DNA of 64,000 nt, taken from contig NZ_NPKI01000026.1 in assembly GCF_002284565.1 (NCBI RefSeq), positions 380,347 to 444,346 on the forward strand, given 5' to 3'. A model generated the notes under the pieces. It saw only the letters and a program-made list of their open reading frames with translations, searched no databases and had not been told where the DNA came from. Of this stretch, positions 36,682-46,317 are shown piece after piece; within the stretch, counting starts at the first letter, position 1, and every line of letters starts with the position of its first letter. Origin of the DNA: Mesorhizobium mediterraneum (GTDB lineage: Bacteria > Pseudomonadota > Alphaproteobacteria > Rhizobiales > Rhizobiaceae). Position numbers and translations under genes: made by a program.

Positions 36682-38988
36682 ATGACCGTGGTCACACCGA
36701 AATTCGGCATGGGCGCATCTGTGCTGCGTCGCGAGGACCAGGCCTTCCTCAAAGGTCTCGGTCGCTATACGGACGACATCCAGCCGGCCGGCCTCCTGCA
36801 CGGCTACGTCCTGCGCTCGCCGGTGGCCAAGGCAAGCTTCACCATCGGTTCGACCGAGGCGGCCAAGGCGGCACCTGGCGTCCATCTGGTGCTGACCGGT
36901 GCGGATCTTGCTCATCTCGGCAAGCTGAAATCCGGCGTCATGCAGAGGCAGCCGGACGGCACCAAGGCGCCGACCCGCGACATTCCGGTCCTTTGCCGCG
37001 ACCGGGTCAATTATGTCGGCGACGCCGTCGCATTCGTCGTCGCCGACAGCCGCGCGCTGGCGCAGGACGCGGCCGAATTGATCGAGGTCGATTACGAGGG
37101 CGAGGATGCCGCCTCCGGCACCGCCACGGCGCTTGACGAAGGCACGCCGCTGGTTTGGCCGGAACTCGGCTCCAACCGCGCCTTCAGCTATCACATCGGC
37201 GACAAGGCGAAGACCGCGGCAGCATTCGCCGGGGCGGCGCATGTCACTCGCATCGAATTCATCAACAACCGGCTGGTCTGCAACTACTTGGAGCCGCGCT
37301 CGGCGATCGGCGAGTGGAGCACGCAAGAGAACCGCTTCGTGCTGACCACGGGCTCGCAGGGCGTGCATTCGATGCAGTACATCCTGGCCGATGTGTTCAA
37401 GATCAAGAAGAACCAGCTGCGCGTCATCACGCCGGATGTCGGCGGCGGCTTCGGACCGAAAAGCTTCGTCTATCGCGAGCATCCGCTGGTGCTCGAGGCT
37501 GCCAAGCGTCTTGGCCGCCCGGTCAAATGGGCCGGCGACCGCACCGAGCATTTCCTCACCGATGCGCAAGGCCGCGACAATGTCGTGACCGCCGAGATGG
37601 CGATGGACAAGGACGGCCGCTTCCTCGGCATGAGGGTCGATCTCCTCGCCAATATCGGCGCTTACATCTCGCAATACGGCCCGTTCATCCCCTATATCGG
37701 CGTCACCATGTCGACCGGCGTCTACGATATCCAGGCGCTCGATGTTTCGGTGACCGGCCTTTACACCAATACCTGCCCGGTCGATGCTTATCGCGGCGCC
37801 GGCCGCCCGGAAGCGGCATTCCTGCTGGAAAAGCTCGTCGACGCCTGCGCCCACGATCTCAGCCTTCCCGTCGAAGAGATCCGCCGGCGCAATTTCATTC
37901 GGCCTGCGCAGTTTCCCTATCGCACCCAGACCGACCGCCTTTATGATACCGGCGAATTCGCAGGCCATATGGACCGCGCCATCGAACAGGCGGAGTGGCA
38001 GGCGTTCCCGGAACGGCTGGCGCAGTCGAAGGCTGAAGGAAAGATCCGCGGCATCGGCATGGCGACCTATATCGAGGCCTGTGCGTTTCCGGGCTCTGAG
38101 CCGGCCTTTGTCGAACTGAACGGCGACGGCACGGTGACGCTGAAGATCGGCACCCAGACCAACGGGCAGGGACATGCGACCGCCTATGCGCAATTCCTCT
38201 CGGAAAAGCTTCATCTCGATATCGACAAGATCCAGGTCCGCCAAGGCGACACCGACGAGCTGAAGGCCGGCGGCGGCACTGGCGGCTCGCGCTCGATCCC
38301 TCTTGGCGGTGTATCAGCTTCTCGCGCGGGTGAGGATCTGGCCAACAAGATCAAGCGCATCGCCGCGGATGAACTGGAAGCCTCGGCCGGCGATATCGAA
38401 TTGTCCAACGGCGTCGCCCGAATCGTCGGCACCGACCGCACGATCGATTTTTCGAGCGTCGCCAAGGCCGCCAAGAACCCGGACGATCTCAAAGGCTTTG
38501 GCGAGTTCGTGCAGGACGAATGCACCTATCCGAACGGCACCCACATCTGCGAGGCCGAGATCGATCCCGACACCGGCACGACGGAGATTGTTCGCTATAC
38601 GACCGTCGACGATTTCGGCGTCACCGTGAACCCGATCCTGCTGGCTGGCCAGGTGCATGGCGGCGTCGTCCAGGGCATCGGCCAGGCGCTGACCGAGAAC
38701 ACGGTCTATGACGAGGACGGGCAGCTGTTGACGGCGAGCTTCATGGATTACGCCATGCCGCGCGCCGACGATTTACCGTTCTTCCATTTCGAGACCCGCA
38801 ATGTGCCATCGACCACCAATGCGCTCGGCATCAAGGGGGCCGGCGAGGCCGGCACGATCGGAGCGACGCCGGCCGCGCTCAACGCGGTGACGGATGCGCT
38901 GTATCGCGCCTACGGCATCAGGCACATCGACATGCCGGCAACGCCGGCGCGCATCTGGGCAGCGATCCAGGAAGCAACTGCTAAGTGA
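36682..38988 (+). CDS. Molybdopterin-binding large subunit, xanthine dehydrogenase/CoxL family (form II)
   Basis: 768 residues of the aldehyde oxidase/xanthine dehydrogenase large subunit family: N-terminal a/b-hammerhead (FLKGLGRYTDDIQPAGLLHG), MoCo-binding GGGFGPKSF, the form-II active-site loop AYRGAGR (form I CO dehydrogenase has AYxCSFR), and the catalytic-Glu motif KGAGEAGTIG near the C-terminus. GAGG precedes the ATG. FAD (CoxM) and 2Fe-2S (CoxS) subunit genes are absent on both sides, which is unusual. The next gene overlaps by four bases. Substrate unknown; probably not CO. Confidence 0.9.
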   Translation: MTVVTPKFGMGASVLRREDQAFLKGLGRYTDDIQPAGLLHGYVLRSPVAKASFTIGSTEAAKAAPGVHLVLTGADLAHLGKLKSGVMQRQPDGTKAPTRDIPVLCRDRVNYVGDAVAFVVADSRALAQDAAELIEVDYEGEDAASGTATALDEGTPLVWPELGSNRAFSYHIGDKAKTAAAFAGAAHVTRIEFINNRLVCNYLEPRSAIGEWSTQENRFVLTTGSQGVHSMQYILADVFKIKKNQLRVITPDVGGGFGPKSFVYREHPLVLEAAKRLGRPVKWAGDRTEHFLTDAQGRDNVVTAEMAMDKDGRFLGMRVDLLANIGAYISQYGPFIPYIGVTMSTGVYDIQALDVSVTGLYTNTCPVDAYRGAGRPEAAFLLEKLVDACAHDLSLPVEEIRRRNFIRPAQFPYRTQTDRLYDTGEFAGHMDRAIEQAEWQAFPERLAQSKAEGKIRGIGMATYIEACAFPGSEPAFVELNGDGTVTLKIGTQTNGQGHATAYAQFLSEKLHLDIDKIQVRQGDTDELKAGGGTGGSRSIPLGGVSASRAGEDLANKIKRIAADELEASAGDIELSNGVARIVGTDRTIDFSSVAKAAKNPDDLKGFGEFVQDECTYPNGTHICEAEIDPDTGTTEIVRYTTVDDFGVTVNPILLAGQVHGGVVQGIGQALTENTVYDEDGQLLTASFMDYAMPRADDLPFFHFETRNVPSTTNALGIKGAGEAGTIGATPAALNAVTDALYRAYGIRHIDMPATPARIWAAIQEATAK

Positions 38989-39935
38989 GCCCTACAGATC
39001 ATCCCGGCGGACACAACACGCTGACCGGGATCATGCTCAAGATCGTGTCGGTGGCGGTCTTTGTCGGCATGTCGTCCTGCATCAAGGCGGCGGGCACCGT
39101 ACCGGCGGGCCAGATCGTCTTCTTCCGCTCCTTCTTCGCCATCTTTCCTATCATCATCTTCCTGGCCTTCCAGGGGAAGCTTGGCACCGCATTTTCCACC
39201 AAACGCCCGCTCAACCACATTGCGCGCGGCGTTGTTGGCGTCTGCGCCATGGGCCTCGGCTTTTTCGCGCTGACGCGTCTGCCGCTGCCCGAGGCGATCA
39301 CGCTGAACTACGCACAGCCGCTGCTGGTGGTGGTGTTCAGTTCGATCTTCCTCGGCGAAGCGATCCGCGTCTATCGCTGGAGCGCGGTTGCGGTCGGATT
39401 GGTCGGCGTGCTGGTCATCTCATGGCCGGAACTGACCCTGCTGAGCTCGGGCGCAGCACTCGGCGATCAGGAGGTGCTCGGCGTCATCGCCGCCCTGGTC
39501 GCGGCCGCGATCTCGGCCGTAGCCATGCTGCTGGTGCGCAATCTCGTCCAGAGCGAGCCGACGGCAACCATCGTGCTGTGGTTTTCGGTGACGGCGAGCG
39601 TCCTGGCGTTGCTTTCGCTGCCGTTCGGCTGGCAGGCGCTGACACCGATGCAGGCAGGCCTTCTGGTTGTGTCAGGCTTTTGCGGCGGGGTCGCTCAGAT
39701 ACTGATGACGGCAGCCTATCGCCATGCTGAGGCCTCGGTCGTGGCGCCCTTCGAGTACACGTCTATGATACTCGGCATAGCCGTCGGCTATCTTGCTTTC
39801 GGCGACGTCCCGACGGTTCATATGCTCATCGGCGGCCTGATCGTCGTTGCCGCCGGCATCTTTATCATCTGGCGCGAGCGCCAGCTTGGCCTCGAACGTG
39901 CGCGCACCCGACAGGCGACCCCGCCGCAAGGATGA
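38985..39935 (+). CDS. DMT-superfamily (EamA) transporter
   Basis: 316 residues, ten predicted membrane helices in two EamA halves, typical of drug/metabolite exporters (conserved ARGVVGVCAMGLGFFALTRL and the P-E...LNYAQPLLV region). GTG start overlapping the stop of the molybdoenzyme gene (GTGA), so translationally coupled; the two products could act on related metabolites. Substrate not predictable from sequence. Confidence 0.88.
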   Translation: MSPTDHPGGHNTLTGIMLKIVSVAVFVGMSSCIKAAGTVPAGQIVFFRSFFAIFPIIIFLAFQGKLGTAFSTKRPLNHIARGVVGVCAMGLGFFALTRLPLPEAITLNYAQPLLVVVFSSIFLGEAIRVYRWSAVAVGLVGVLVISWPELTLLSSGAALGDQEVLGVIAALVAAAISAVAMLLVRNLVQSEPTATIVLWFSVTASVLALLSLPFGWQALTPMQAGLLVVSGFCGGVAQILMTAAYRHAEASVVAPFEYTSMILGIAVGYLAFGDVPTVHMLIGGLIVVAAGIFIIWRERQLGLERARTRQATPPQG

Positions 39936-40748
39936 TCAGAACGGCTCGGCCCGATCCTTCGCCAATCGCACCAGCACCGTCCTTGTCTGCTCATCGGCAG
40001 GGAAAAAGGATTCGATCGCCAGTTCCGACAGCGTCACGTCGAGCGGCGTGCCGAACACGGTGATCGTGCTGATGAACGACAGCACAGCATCGCCATGGGC
40101 AAGCCGCAGCGGGTGCACGATCGCGTTCGGCTCGACCGGCACCGGTCGTGCGCCGTTCAGGCCGGACGGATAGGTCCGAAGCTCGCGTTCCAGTTCGACC
40201 AGGACCGGGTCGCCTGAGGCGTCGTTCTGGTGTTTCAGCCGGTCGAGAAGGTGCGCGCGCCATTCGGCGAGGTTGACGATGCGCGGCGCGACGCCACCCG
40301 GGTGCAGGCTGAGTCGCAGCACGTTGACCGGGGGCTTCAGCAAGGAGGGCTCGGCGACATTGGCCAGGAACGGGCCGATGGCGGCATTCGCCGACACCAG
40401 GTTCCAGTGCCGGTCGACAGCGAGCGCTGGGAAGGGTTCGTGCCCCTTGAGCACGATCTCGACGGCCGCCATCGCCGGCGCCAGCGAGGCATCGGTGAGC
40501 GAGCGCTCGCTGAAGCTAGGGGCAAAACCCGCGGCCAGCAGGAGCTGGTTGCGCTGCCTCAGCGGGATCGAGAGCTGCTCGGCCAGATGCAGCACCATGT
40601 CGCGCGAAGGTGCCGCGCGACCGCTCTCCACGAAGCTCAGATGCCGCTGTGAGATTTCGGCTTCCATGGCGAGATCGAGTTGGCTCATGCGCCGGCGCGT
40701 GCGCCATTCGCGAATGAGGCTGCCGGCGGAGGTCTGGGTTGCTGTCAT
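39936..40748 (-). CDS. XRE-family regulator with MmyB-like ligand domain
   Basis: 270 residues. N-terminal HTH_3/31 (IREWRTRRRMSQLDLAMEAE, then ISQRHLSFVESGRAAPSRDM, about 10-65) joined to an MmyB-like ligand-binding domain (WNLVSANAAIGPF... NVLRLSLHPGG... ), a PAS-like fold reported to bind fatty acids in related regulators. Convergent with the DMT transporter: the two genes are directly adjacent with no spacer, so no shared terminator is visible. Confidence 0.9.
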   Translation of the reverse strand: MTATQTSAGSLIREWRTRRRMSQLDLAMEAEISQRHLSFVESGRAAPSRDMVLHLAEQLSIPLRQRNQLLLAAGFAPSFSERSLTDASLAPAMAAVEIVLKGHEPFPALAVDRHWNLVSANAAIGPFLANVAEPSLLKPPVNVLRLSLHPGGVAPRIVNLAEWRAHLLDRLKHQNDASGDPVLVELERELRTYPSGLNGARPVPVEPNAIVHPLRLAHGDAVLSFISTITVFGTPLDVTLSELAIESFFPADEQTRTVLVRLAKDRAEPF

Positions 40749-40804
40749 GAGCGCATGACTAGGCCGCTAGCGGATGCATTTCAATTACCTGGCAGGTTAT
40801 GGCG

Positions 40805-41695
40805 TCAACCCAGCGCCCGCAGTTTCGCCTTCACCTCAAGGAAATCCCGCCACGCCAGCTTCTTGTGCGCGGGGGTTCTCAAGAGATAGGCCGGGTGAAG
40901 GGTCGGCATGGCGGGAATGGCAATGCCGGAGGCGGTCGTGTGGACGCGCCAATTGCCGCGTAGCCGTAGGATGCCCTCGGTGGTGTTGAGGAGGGTCTTT
41001 GCCGAAGGGCCGCCCAGGTTGACCAGCACCTTCGGATTGACCAACTCGATCTGCCGTTCGATGAACGGCCGGCAAATCTCGGTCTCGTGCGGTGTCGGCG
41101 TGCGGTTGCCCGGCGGCCGCCAGGGGATGACATTGGCGATGTAGGCCGATGTGCGGTCGAGGCCGATCGCAGCCAGCATTCGGTCGAGCAGCCGGCCCGA
41201 GCGGCCGACGAACGGCAATCCCTCTATGTCCTCGTCGCGGCCGGGCGCCTCGCCGACCAGCATGACAGCGGCATTCGGATTGCCGTCGGCGAACACCAGG
41301 TTCTTGGCGGTGTATTTGAGATTGCAGCCGTCGAACGCCGCCATGTGCTGGCGAAGTTCCTCCAGGGTTGCGGCCGTCATTGCCAACTGGCGCGCCAATG
41401 CCGCTTGCGCTTCGTCGGGCACCGTCGCTGTGCCCGACGGCGCGCGCACCGCCGGTGCCGCAGCTTGCCTTTCGCCCATTTCGGCGCGTGAGACGCTGGT
41501 CGAGCGTGGCAGTGCGGCGCCTTTTTCACCAGTTGGCGGCGTAACCGTCGCTGGCGCCCGCCCAGGTGGCTTTGACGCAGCCTCGGCAAACCTGTTCACC
41601 GGCTCGTCTTCGAGCGCTTCATCGACGCCCGCGCTGGCGTAGAAGGTCAAAAGGTCGGCGATATCAGGTCGGTTGTCTCGGGGAACGGCAGTCAT
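40805..41695 (-). CDS. Uracil-DNA glycosylase, family 4-like
   Basis: 296 residues: a proline-rich variable N-terminus (1-110), then the UDG fold with motif A GEAPGRDEDIEGLPFVGRSG (148-167), NVIPWRPPGNRTPTP and the C-terminal HPAYLLR motif. Removes uracil from DNA. Classical family 4 enzymes hold a 4Fe-4S cluster by four cysteines; only Cys124 (GCNLKYTA) and Cys208 (EICRPF) are present here, so the cluster is probably lost or incomplete, as I believe is common in alphaproteobacterial members. Confidence 0.88.
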   Translation of the reverse strand: MTAVPRDNRPDIADLLTFYASAGVDEALEDEPVNRFAEAASKPPGRAPATVTPPTGEKGAALPRSTSVSRAEMGERQAAAPAVRAPSGTATVPDEAQAALARQLAMTAATLEELRQHMAAFDGCNLKYTAKNLVFADGNPNAAVMLVGEAPGRDEDIEGLPFVGRSGRLLDRMLAAIGLDRTSAYIANVIPWRPPGNRTPTPHETEICRPFIERQIELVNPKVLVNLGGPSAKTLLNTTEGILRLRGNWRVHTTASGIAIPAMPTLHPAYLLRTPAHKKLAWRDFLEVKAKLRALG

Positions 41696-41732
41696 GCCTT
41701 CACATTCGGCCGCGCGGCAGGAATTTGCAAGT

Positions 41733-42377
41733 TCAGCTCGACGGTATACGGGGATCCTGCACCAGATAGAACGTCCAGCGCGGTGTGTAGTCGGTGATCA
41801 GGTAATCGAATTTTGCTGTCTTCAGCGGGTCGATCTTGCCGCTCTTGAACAGCAGCCGGTCATAGGGTTCGAAGTCGCGATCGAAATCGGCAAAGCTGCT
41901 CGACCAGATGTTGTCAGGCGTCTTGTTGCGCTGGTCGAATGACAGGCCGTCGCCGAACACGCTCGGCCGGTGGAGCACCTCCTGGAGCTCGAACTGGAAC
42001 TCGACCCAGGCCTGGCCGCTGTTGTTGAGCACGTCGATGCGCATATACATGAGGCCGTTGGCAAATTGGCCCGCGGTGCCGAACGGCTGGATCGGCTTTG
42101 TCGTGCGGATAGTCAGTGTCACCGGCGTTGCCGAATTCAGCTCTTCGGTGATGACAAGCGGGTCCTCCTTTGTCCCGACGCCCGAGGCGCTGGTGATGCG
42201 GAAGCCGCCGAGCTCGTCGGAAAAGGAGTAGGCTCCGGCCGCCCAGACCCTTTGCGGCTCGGCATGTGCGCCAATGGGCGCCAGCGGCAAAGGGGCCAAA
42301 ACGAGCGCCCGGCAAATCCGTCCGGGCGAGGAAAAAAAGCGCGTCGATGAAAAGCCAGTCGGCCCGTATATGCGCAT
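41733..42377 (-). CDS. Hypothetical exported protein
   Basis: 214 residues; a signal-like stretch (CRALVLAPLPLAPIGAHAEP) then a beta-rich domain (FSDELGGFRITSASGVG, VTLTIRTTKPIQPFG, NSGQAWVEFQFELQEVLHRP, PRWTFYLVQDPRIPSS). No family recognised; I see similar hypothetical proteins in rhizobia in memory only. The start at 42377 is the first ATG giving an export signal; the frame is open further upstream. Convergent orientation relative to none; it lies just upstream of the glycosylase gene on the same strand. Confidence 0.65.
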   Translation of the reverse strand: MRIYGPTGFSSTRFFSSPGRICRALVLAPLPLAPIGAHAEPQRVWAAGAYSFSDELGGFRITSASGVGTKEDPLVITEELNSATPVTLTIRTTKPIQPFGTAGQFANGLMYMRIDVLNNSGQAWVEFQFELQEVLHRPSVFGDGLSFDQRNKTPDNIWSSSFADFDRDFEPYDRLLFKSGKIDPLKTAKFDYLITDYTPRWTFYLVQDPRIPSS

Positions 42378-42612
42378 GGCGCGAAGTATGGACGATAAGC
42401 AAGCCGTCGAACAATTAAAAACGTGAGGGCGACGGCTCTCTTTTGGAAATGAGCCTGGCCCAGATCGATGTTCGGGTGGACCCCAAATCGCGATTTTGTA
42501 GTACGATGCGCGACTTTTTGACGAAATCGGCATTGTCACGTCAGCGCCGGTTTCGCGTCGCGAATTGATGCGCTATGCAGCGGATAAGCCAGCAAGATGC
42601 GCAAATGCGCTC

Positions 42613-42713
42613 GCATGACCCCAAAAAGTGAAATCACTTTTTGGAAAGGATCATGCGAAAATAAAAGTTGCCAGAGTGTCCTTTGCGCGTCCAATGGGCG
42701 CGCGGCACTCTGG
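42613..42713. repeat. Composite repeat: module A-like hairpin plus module B hairpin
   Basis: GCATGACCCCAAAAAGTG / CACTTTTTGG...GGATCATGC hairpin at 42613-42656, then a linker GAAAATAAAAG and the GC-rich hairpin at 42671-42713 (outer arms CCAGAGTG / CACTCTGG). It ends 14 bases before the ETF-QO start codon, so it will be in that transcript's leader if the promoter is upstream. Confidence 0.75.
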
Positions 42714-42727
42714 GCAGTGAGGGGTTG

Positions 42728-44407
42728 ATGAGCGATATCGAACGCGAAAGCATGGAATTCGACGTGGTCGTCGTCGGCGCCGGTCCGGCCGGCCTCGCCG
42801 CCGCGATCCGTCTCAAGCAGGTCAATCCCGAGCTTTCCGTCGTCGTTCTGGAAAAGGGTGGCGAAGTCGGCGCCCACATCCTTTCCGGCGCCGTCGTCGA
42901 CCCGATCGGCATCGACCGGTTGTTGCCGGGCTGGCGCGAGGAGGAGGGTCATCCTTTCAAGACGCCGGTGACGGCAGACCATTTCCTGGTCCTCGGCCCC
43001 GCCGGTTCGTTCCGTCTGCCCAACATCCTGATGCCGCCGCTGATGAACAATCATGGCAACTACATCGTTTCCCTCGGCAATGTCTGCCGCTGGCTGGCGA
43101 CCAAGGCCGAGGCGCTGGGCGTCGAGGTCTATCCGGGCTTTGCCGCCGTGGACCTCATTTACAGTGACGAGGGCGCGGTTACCGGCGTCGTCACCGGCGA
43201 TATGGGCGTCGAGAAGGACGGCACGCATGGCCCGGGCTTCGCGCCGGGCATGGCGCTGATGGGCAAATATGTGCTGATCGGCGAGGGCGCGCGCGGCTCG
43301 CTGGCCAAGCAACTGATCGCCAAATACCATCTTTCCGACGGCCGCGAGCCCGGCAAATATGGCATCGGCCTCAAGGAGCTCTGGCAGGTCAAGCCGGAGA
43401 ACCACCGGCCAGGCCTTGTCCAGCACTCCTTCGGCTGGCCGCTCGACATGAAGACCGGCGGCGGCTCCTTCCTCTACCATCTGGAGGACAACCAGGTGGC
43501 GGTCGGCTTCGTCGTCCACCTCAACTACAAGAACCCCTATCTGTCGCCGTTCGACGAGTTCCAGCGCTTCAAGACCCATCCGGCGATCAAGGGCACATTC
43601 GAGGGCGGCAAGCGGCTGGGCTATGGCGCCCGCGCCATCACCGAGGGCGGCTGGCAGTCGGTGCCGAAACTGTCCTTCCCCGGGGGCGCGCTGATCGGGT
43701 GTGCCGCCGGCTTCGTCAACGTGCCGCGCATTAAAGGATCGCACAATGCCGTGCTCTCAGGAATGCTGGCGGCCGAGCATGTCGCCGAGGCGATCGGCGC
43801 CGGTCGCGGCAATGACGAACTGGCTTCTTACGAGGCGGCATGGCGGGCGACCGACATCGGCAAGGATTTGAAGAAGGTGCGCAACGTCAAGCCATTGTGG
43901 TCGCGCTTCGGCACCGTCGTCGGCGTCGGCATTGGCGGCCTCGACATGTGGCTGAACACGCTGTTCGGCTTTTCGCCCTTCGGCACGCTGAAGCACGGCA
44001 ACGCCGACTATGCGACGCTGGAACCGGCCGCCAAGCATAAGAAGATCGTCTATCCGAAGCCGGACGGCGTGCTCACCTTCGACCGCCTGTCGTCGGTGTT
44101 TCTCTCCAACACCAACCACGAGGAAAACGAGCCTGTCCACCTGCTGGTCGCGGATATGGATCTGCAGCAGCGTTCCGAGCACGATGTCTTTGCTGGGCCC
44201 TCGACACGCTACTGCCCGGCCAGCGTCTACGAATGGGTCGACAAGGATGGCAACGCCGCCGCCGATCCCGAGGCGAAGGACGTGCGCTTCGTCATCAACG
44301 CGCAGAATTGCGTCCACTGCAAGACTTGCGACATCAAGGACCCGAACCGAAACATAACCTGGGTCCCGCCACAAGGTGGCGAGGGACCTGTCTACCAGAA
44401 CATGTAG
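42728..44407 (+). CDS. Electron transfer flavoprotein-ubiquinone oxidoreductase
   Basis: 559 residues. Membrane-associated FAD/4Fe-4S enzyme moving electrons from reduced ETF to ubiquinone. FAD site VVVVGAGPAGLAAAIRL at the N-terminus; C-terminal ferredoxin-like segment with Cys ligands in CPASVYEW and NCVHCKTCDIKDP. Start at 42728 (MSDIERESMEFD); the upstream frame is encoded by the repeat. It would accept electrons from acyl-CoA dehydrogenases such as the isovaleryl-CoA dehydrogenase encoded at 57-58 kb. The ETF subunits are not in the window. Confidence 0.96.
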   Translation: MSDIERESMEFDVVVVGAGPAGLAAAIRLKQVNPELSVVVLEKGGEVGAHILSGAVVDPIGIDRLLPGWREEEGHPFKTPVTADHFLVLGPAGSFRLPNILMPPLMNNHGNYIVSLGNVCRWLATKAEALGVEVYPGFAAVDLIYSDEGAVTGVVTGDMGVEKDGTHGPGFAPGMALMGKYVLIGEGARGSLAKQLIAKYHLSDGREPGKYGIGLKELWQVKPENHRPGLVQHSFGWPLDMKTGGGSFLYHLEDNQVAVGFVVHLNYKNPYLSPFDEFQRFKTHPAIKGTFEGGKRLGYGARAITEGGWQSVPKLSFPGGALIGCAAGFVNVPRIKGSHNAVLSGMLAAEHVAEAIGAGRGNDELASYEAAWRATDIGKDLKKVRNVKPLWSRFGTVVGVGIGGLDMWLNTLFGFSPFGTLKHGNADYATLEPAAKHKKIVYPKPDGVLTFDRLSSVFLSNTNHEENEPVHLLVADMDLQQRSEHDVFAGPSTRYCPASVYEWVDKDGNAAADPEAKDVRFVINAQNCVHCKTCDIKDPNRNITWVPPQGGEGPVYQNM

Positions 44408-44543
44408 CTTATCAAACGGCAGTCCGCCAGAATCGCCGCGTCGGTCTCGACCGTCAGTCGGTGAGGCCCGCTACATTTGCGGCCTCTAAAAAACGTTGAA
44501 GCGGCGCGGCGCTTGTGGTTCCCTTCCTTTCTAACCCGGAGAG

Positions 44544-45152
44544 ATGACCATGCGCGTGGCGGTCCTGACGTGCCTTGCAGCGATTGGCGCCTTGTGCGGC
44601 TTCGCACCATCGGCATCGGCTGACACGAAGGTGCTGGTCAAGACCCGGACCTACGACATATCAGGAACCACGGGCGCCGCCCTGATCGAGGCCATGGACC
44701 GCAAGGGTCCAAAGAGGCACGGCTTCATGACACACGCCATCGCGCTGACCGCCTATACCGTAAATTGGGACCTTGAGGTTCGCAGGGAGGGTGGTGTCTG
44801 CCATCTGCGGCAGGCCAATGGGACACTCGATCTCACCTACACCTTGCCCCGCATGGCCTCAGCCGCGACGCCGGCGCTTCAGAAGCGCTGGAAGCGGTTT
44901 TTCGCGGGCGTTCGTGCCCACGAGCATAGCCACGGCCGCATCGCCAGGACAATGATGCGGGCCACCGAGAAATCGATCACTGGATTGGAGTTCGCCGACA
45001 ACTGGTTGTGCAGCAAGACGCACCGCGAGGCGAGGCGCCGGATCAAGGCCGTCTATGCCGAATACGAGGCGAAACAGAACGCCTTCGACGCGCGCGAGCA
45101 TCGCGACGGCGGCCATGTCGAGCACCTCGTTGGTGCCCTGCGCAAGCAGTAG
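44544..45152 (+). CDS. DUF922 family secreted protein, predicted Zn-dependent protease
   Basis: 202 residues: signal peptide (VAVLTCLAAIGALCGFAPSASA), a beta-rich part (TYDISGTTGAALIEAMDRKG), and the DUF922 signature around RAHEHSHGRIA, where the HExxH-like His/Glu cluster could bind zinc. One cysteine in each half (GVCHLRQ, WLCSKTH) suggests a disulfide. Periplasmic location likely. Its stop is four bases from the convergent EEP gene stop. Confidence 0.85.
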   Translation: MTMRVAVLTCLAAIGALCGFAPSASADTKVLVKTRTYDISGTTGAALIEAMDRKGPKRHGFMTHAIALTAYTVNWDLEVRREGGVCHLRQANGTLDLTYTLPRMASAATPALQKRWKRFFAGVRAHEHSHGRIARTMMRATEKSITGLEFADNWLCSKTHREARRRIKAVYAEYEAKQNAFDAREHRDGGHVEHLVGALRKQ

Positions 45153-45156
45153 GCGC

Positions 45157-46215
45157 TCAGCTTCGAAACTTGCCGTTCTGTGTCACGGAAGCGGTCGCGG
45201 TTTCATCTTCGTCGACCGGCTTTTTCTCTTCCGGCCTAAGCGAGAATTCCACCATCACCGGAAGATGGTCGGAGCCTGTGCCTTCCAGCCTCGACACCGA
45301 ATGGATGAGAACCGCGCCCTTGCTGAAAACCTGGTCGATCGGCAATCCGGCGAAGCGCAGGAAATCCGGCAGCTTGATATAGAGCCAGGTCGGCCCCGGC
45401 GAAGGCACCACTGTCAGCTTGCCAAGATCTGCGACGCGCCGGACGGCGGCACTCCACGGCACTGCGTTGCAATCGCATGCTAGGATCGACGTCTCGCCAA
45501 GCGAGGCGAGTTCCTCCGACAATCCGCCGATCTGCCGTGATTGGTTGCGCGGCCATGGCCAGGTGAGGTGCATGGCGGCGACGTCGAAGTCGGTTCCGCC
45601 GAAATCGACCGTCGCGATGGCCATCGCACCGCGCCTGTCGCAGCGCGGTTGCGTACCGGCGGCAAACGGTCGTCTGGACAGCAGCGCAACGCCGAACACG
45701 CCATTGGGGTAGGGGCAGAGGATCCGGTAGGGGTAGGCGCTGGCAATATAGCCAAGCTCGGTCGTCCACATCTCCGACACTTCATCGAGAGCGATCACGT
45801 CCGGATTGGTCCGGCCGATCAGCGACAGCACTTTCTTCGGCGTCGGATTGTTGAACCGCAGGTTCATCTGCAGCAGGCGATAGACCGGCTGGTCATCGGG
45901 GTAGACCGTCTGGTCACCGGGGTTAACTTCGTAGGCTGCCTGGACCGGCCATAGGCGGGGCACGGGCAGCGCGTTCGACGTGGTGGCAAAGGCAGCCACG
46001 GCAAAGAGCAGCGCTGTGGCCGCCTGCAGGCGAAATGAAGTCACGAGCAGCGGCAGCGCGCAAAGCGCCATCAGCACGGCAAGATGGACGCGGAAATGGG
46101 CGAAGGAATCGAAGGCCGGATGCAGCGTTCCGAAAAACCCGGCCACCAGCGCAACCGAGCAGCCGAGCATTGCGACGAATGCCACCGACGCCATCATGTT
46201 TCGAACGCGTGCCAT
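45157..46215 (-). CDS. Membrane-anchored endonuclease/exonuclease/phosphatase-fold protein
   Basis: 352 residues. Three N-terminal membrane helices (about 8-30, 42-62, 64-85) then an EEP domain with LLQMNLRFNN, metal-binding Glu in IALDEVSEMW, DCNAVPWS and the catalytic GSDHLPVMVEF. Topology places the domain outside the cytoplasm. Related proteins are annotated as endonucleases or phosphodiesterases; substrate cannot be deduced. The charged tail (RPEEKKPVDEDETATAS) is low complexity. Confidence 0.88.
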   Translation of the reverse strand: MARVRNMMASVAFVAMLGCSVALVAGFFGTLHPAFDSFAHFRVHLAVLMALCALPLLVTSFRLQAATALLFAVAAFATTSNALPVPRLWPVQAAYEVNPGDQTVYPDDQPVYRLLQMNLRFNNPTPKKVLSLIGRTNPDVIALDEVSEMWTTELGYIASAYPYRILCPYPNGVFGVALLSRRPFAAGTQPRCDRRGAMAIATVDFGGTDFDVAAMHLTWPWPRNQSRQIGGLSEELASLGETSILACDCNAVPWSAAVRRVADLGKLTVVPSPGPTWLYIKLPDFLRFAGLPIDQVFSKGAVLIHSVSRLEGTGSDHLPVMVEFSLRPEEKKPVDEDETATASVTQNGKFRS

Positions 46216-46317
46216 CTACTTTGCTTATCGGCAGAAATGCAGCCAATCAAGATGACGAAATGCCCTGCCGCGATGTTATCATGCCGGCCATGCTCAGGCC
46301 GATGAAGCCGATCGGTC

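Noticed and set aside
36646..38244. 532-codon frame antisense to the molybdoenzyme gene
   Set aside because: Shadow; no domain and a start within the divergent promoter region.
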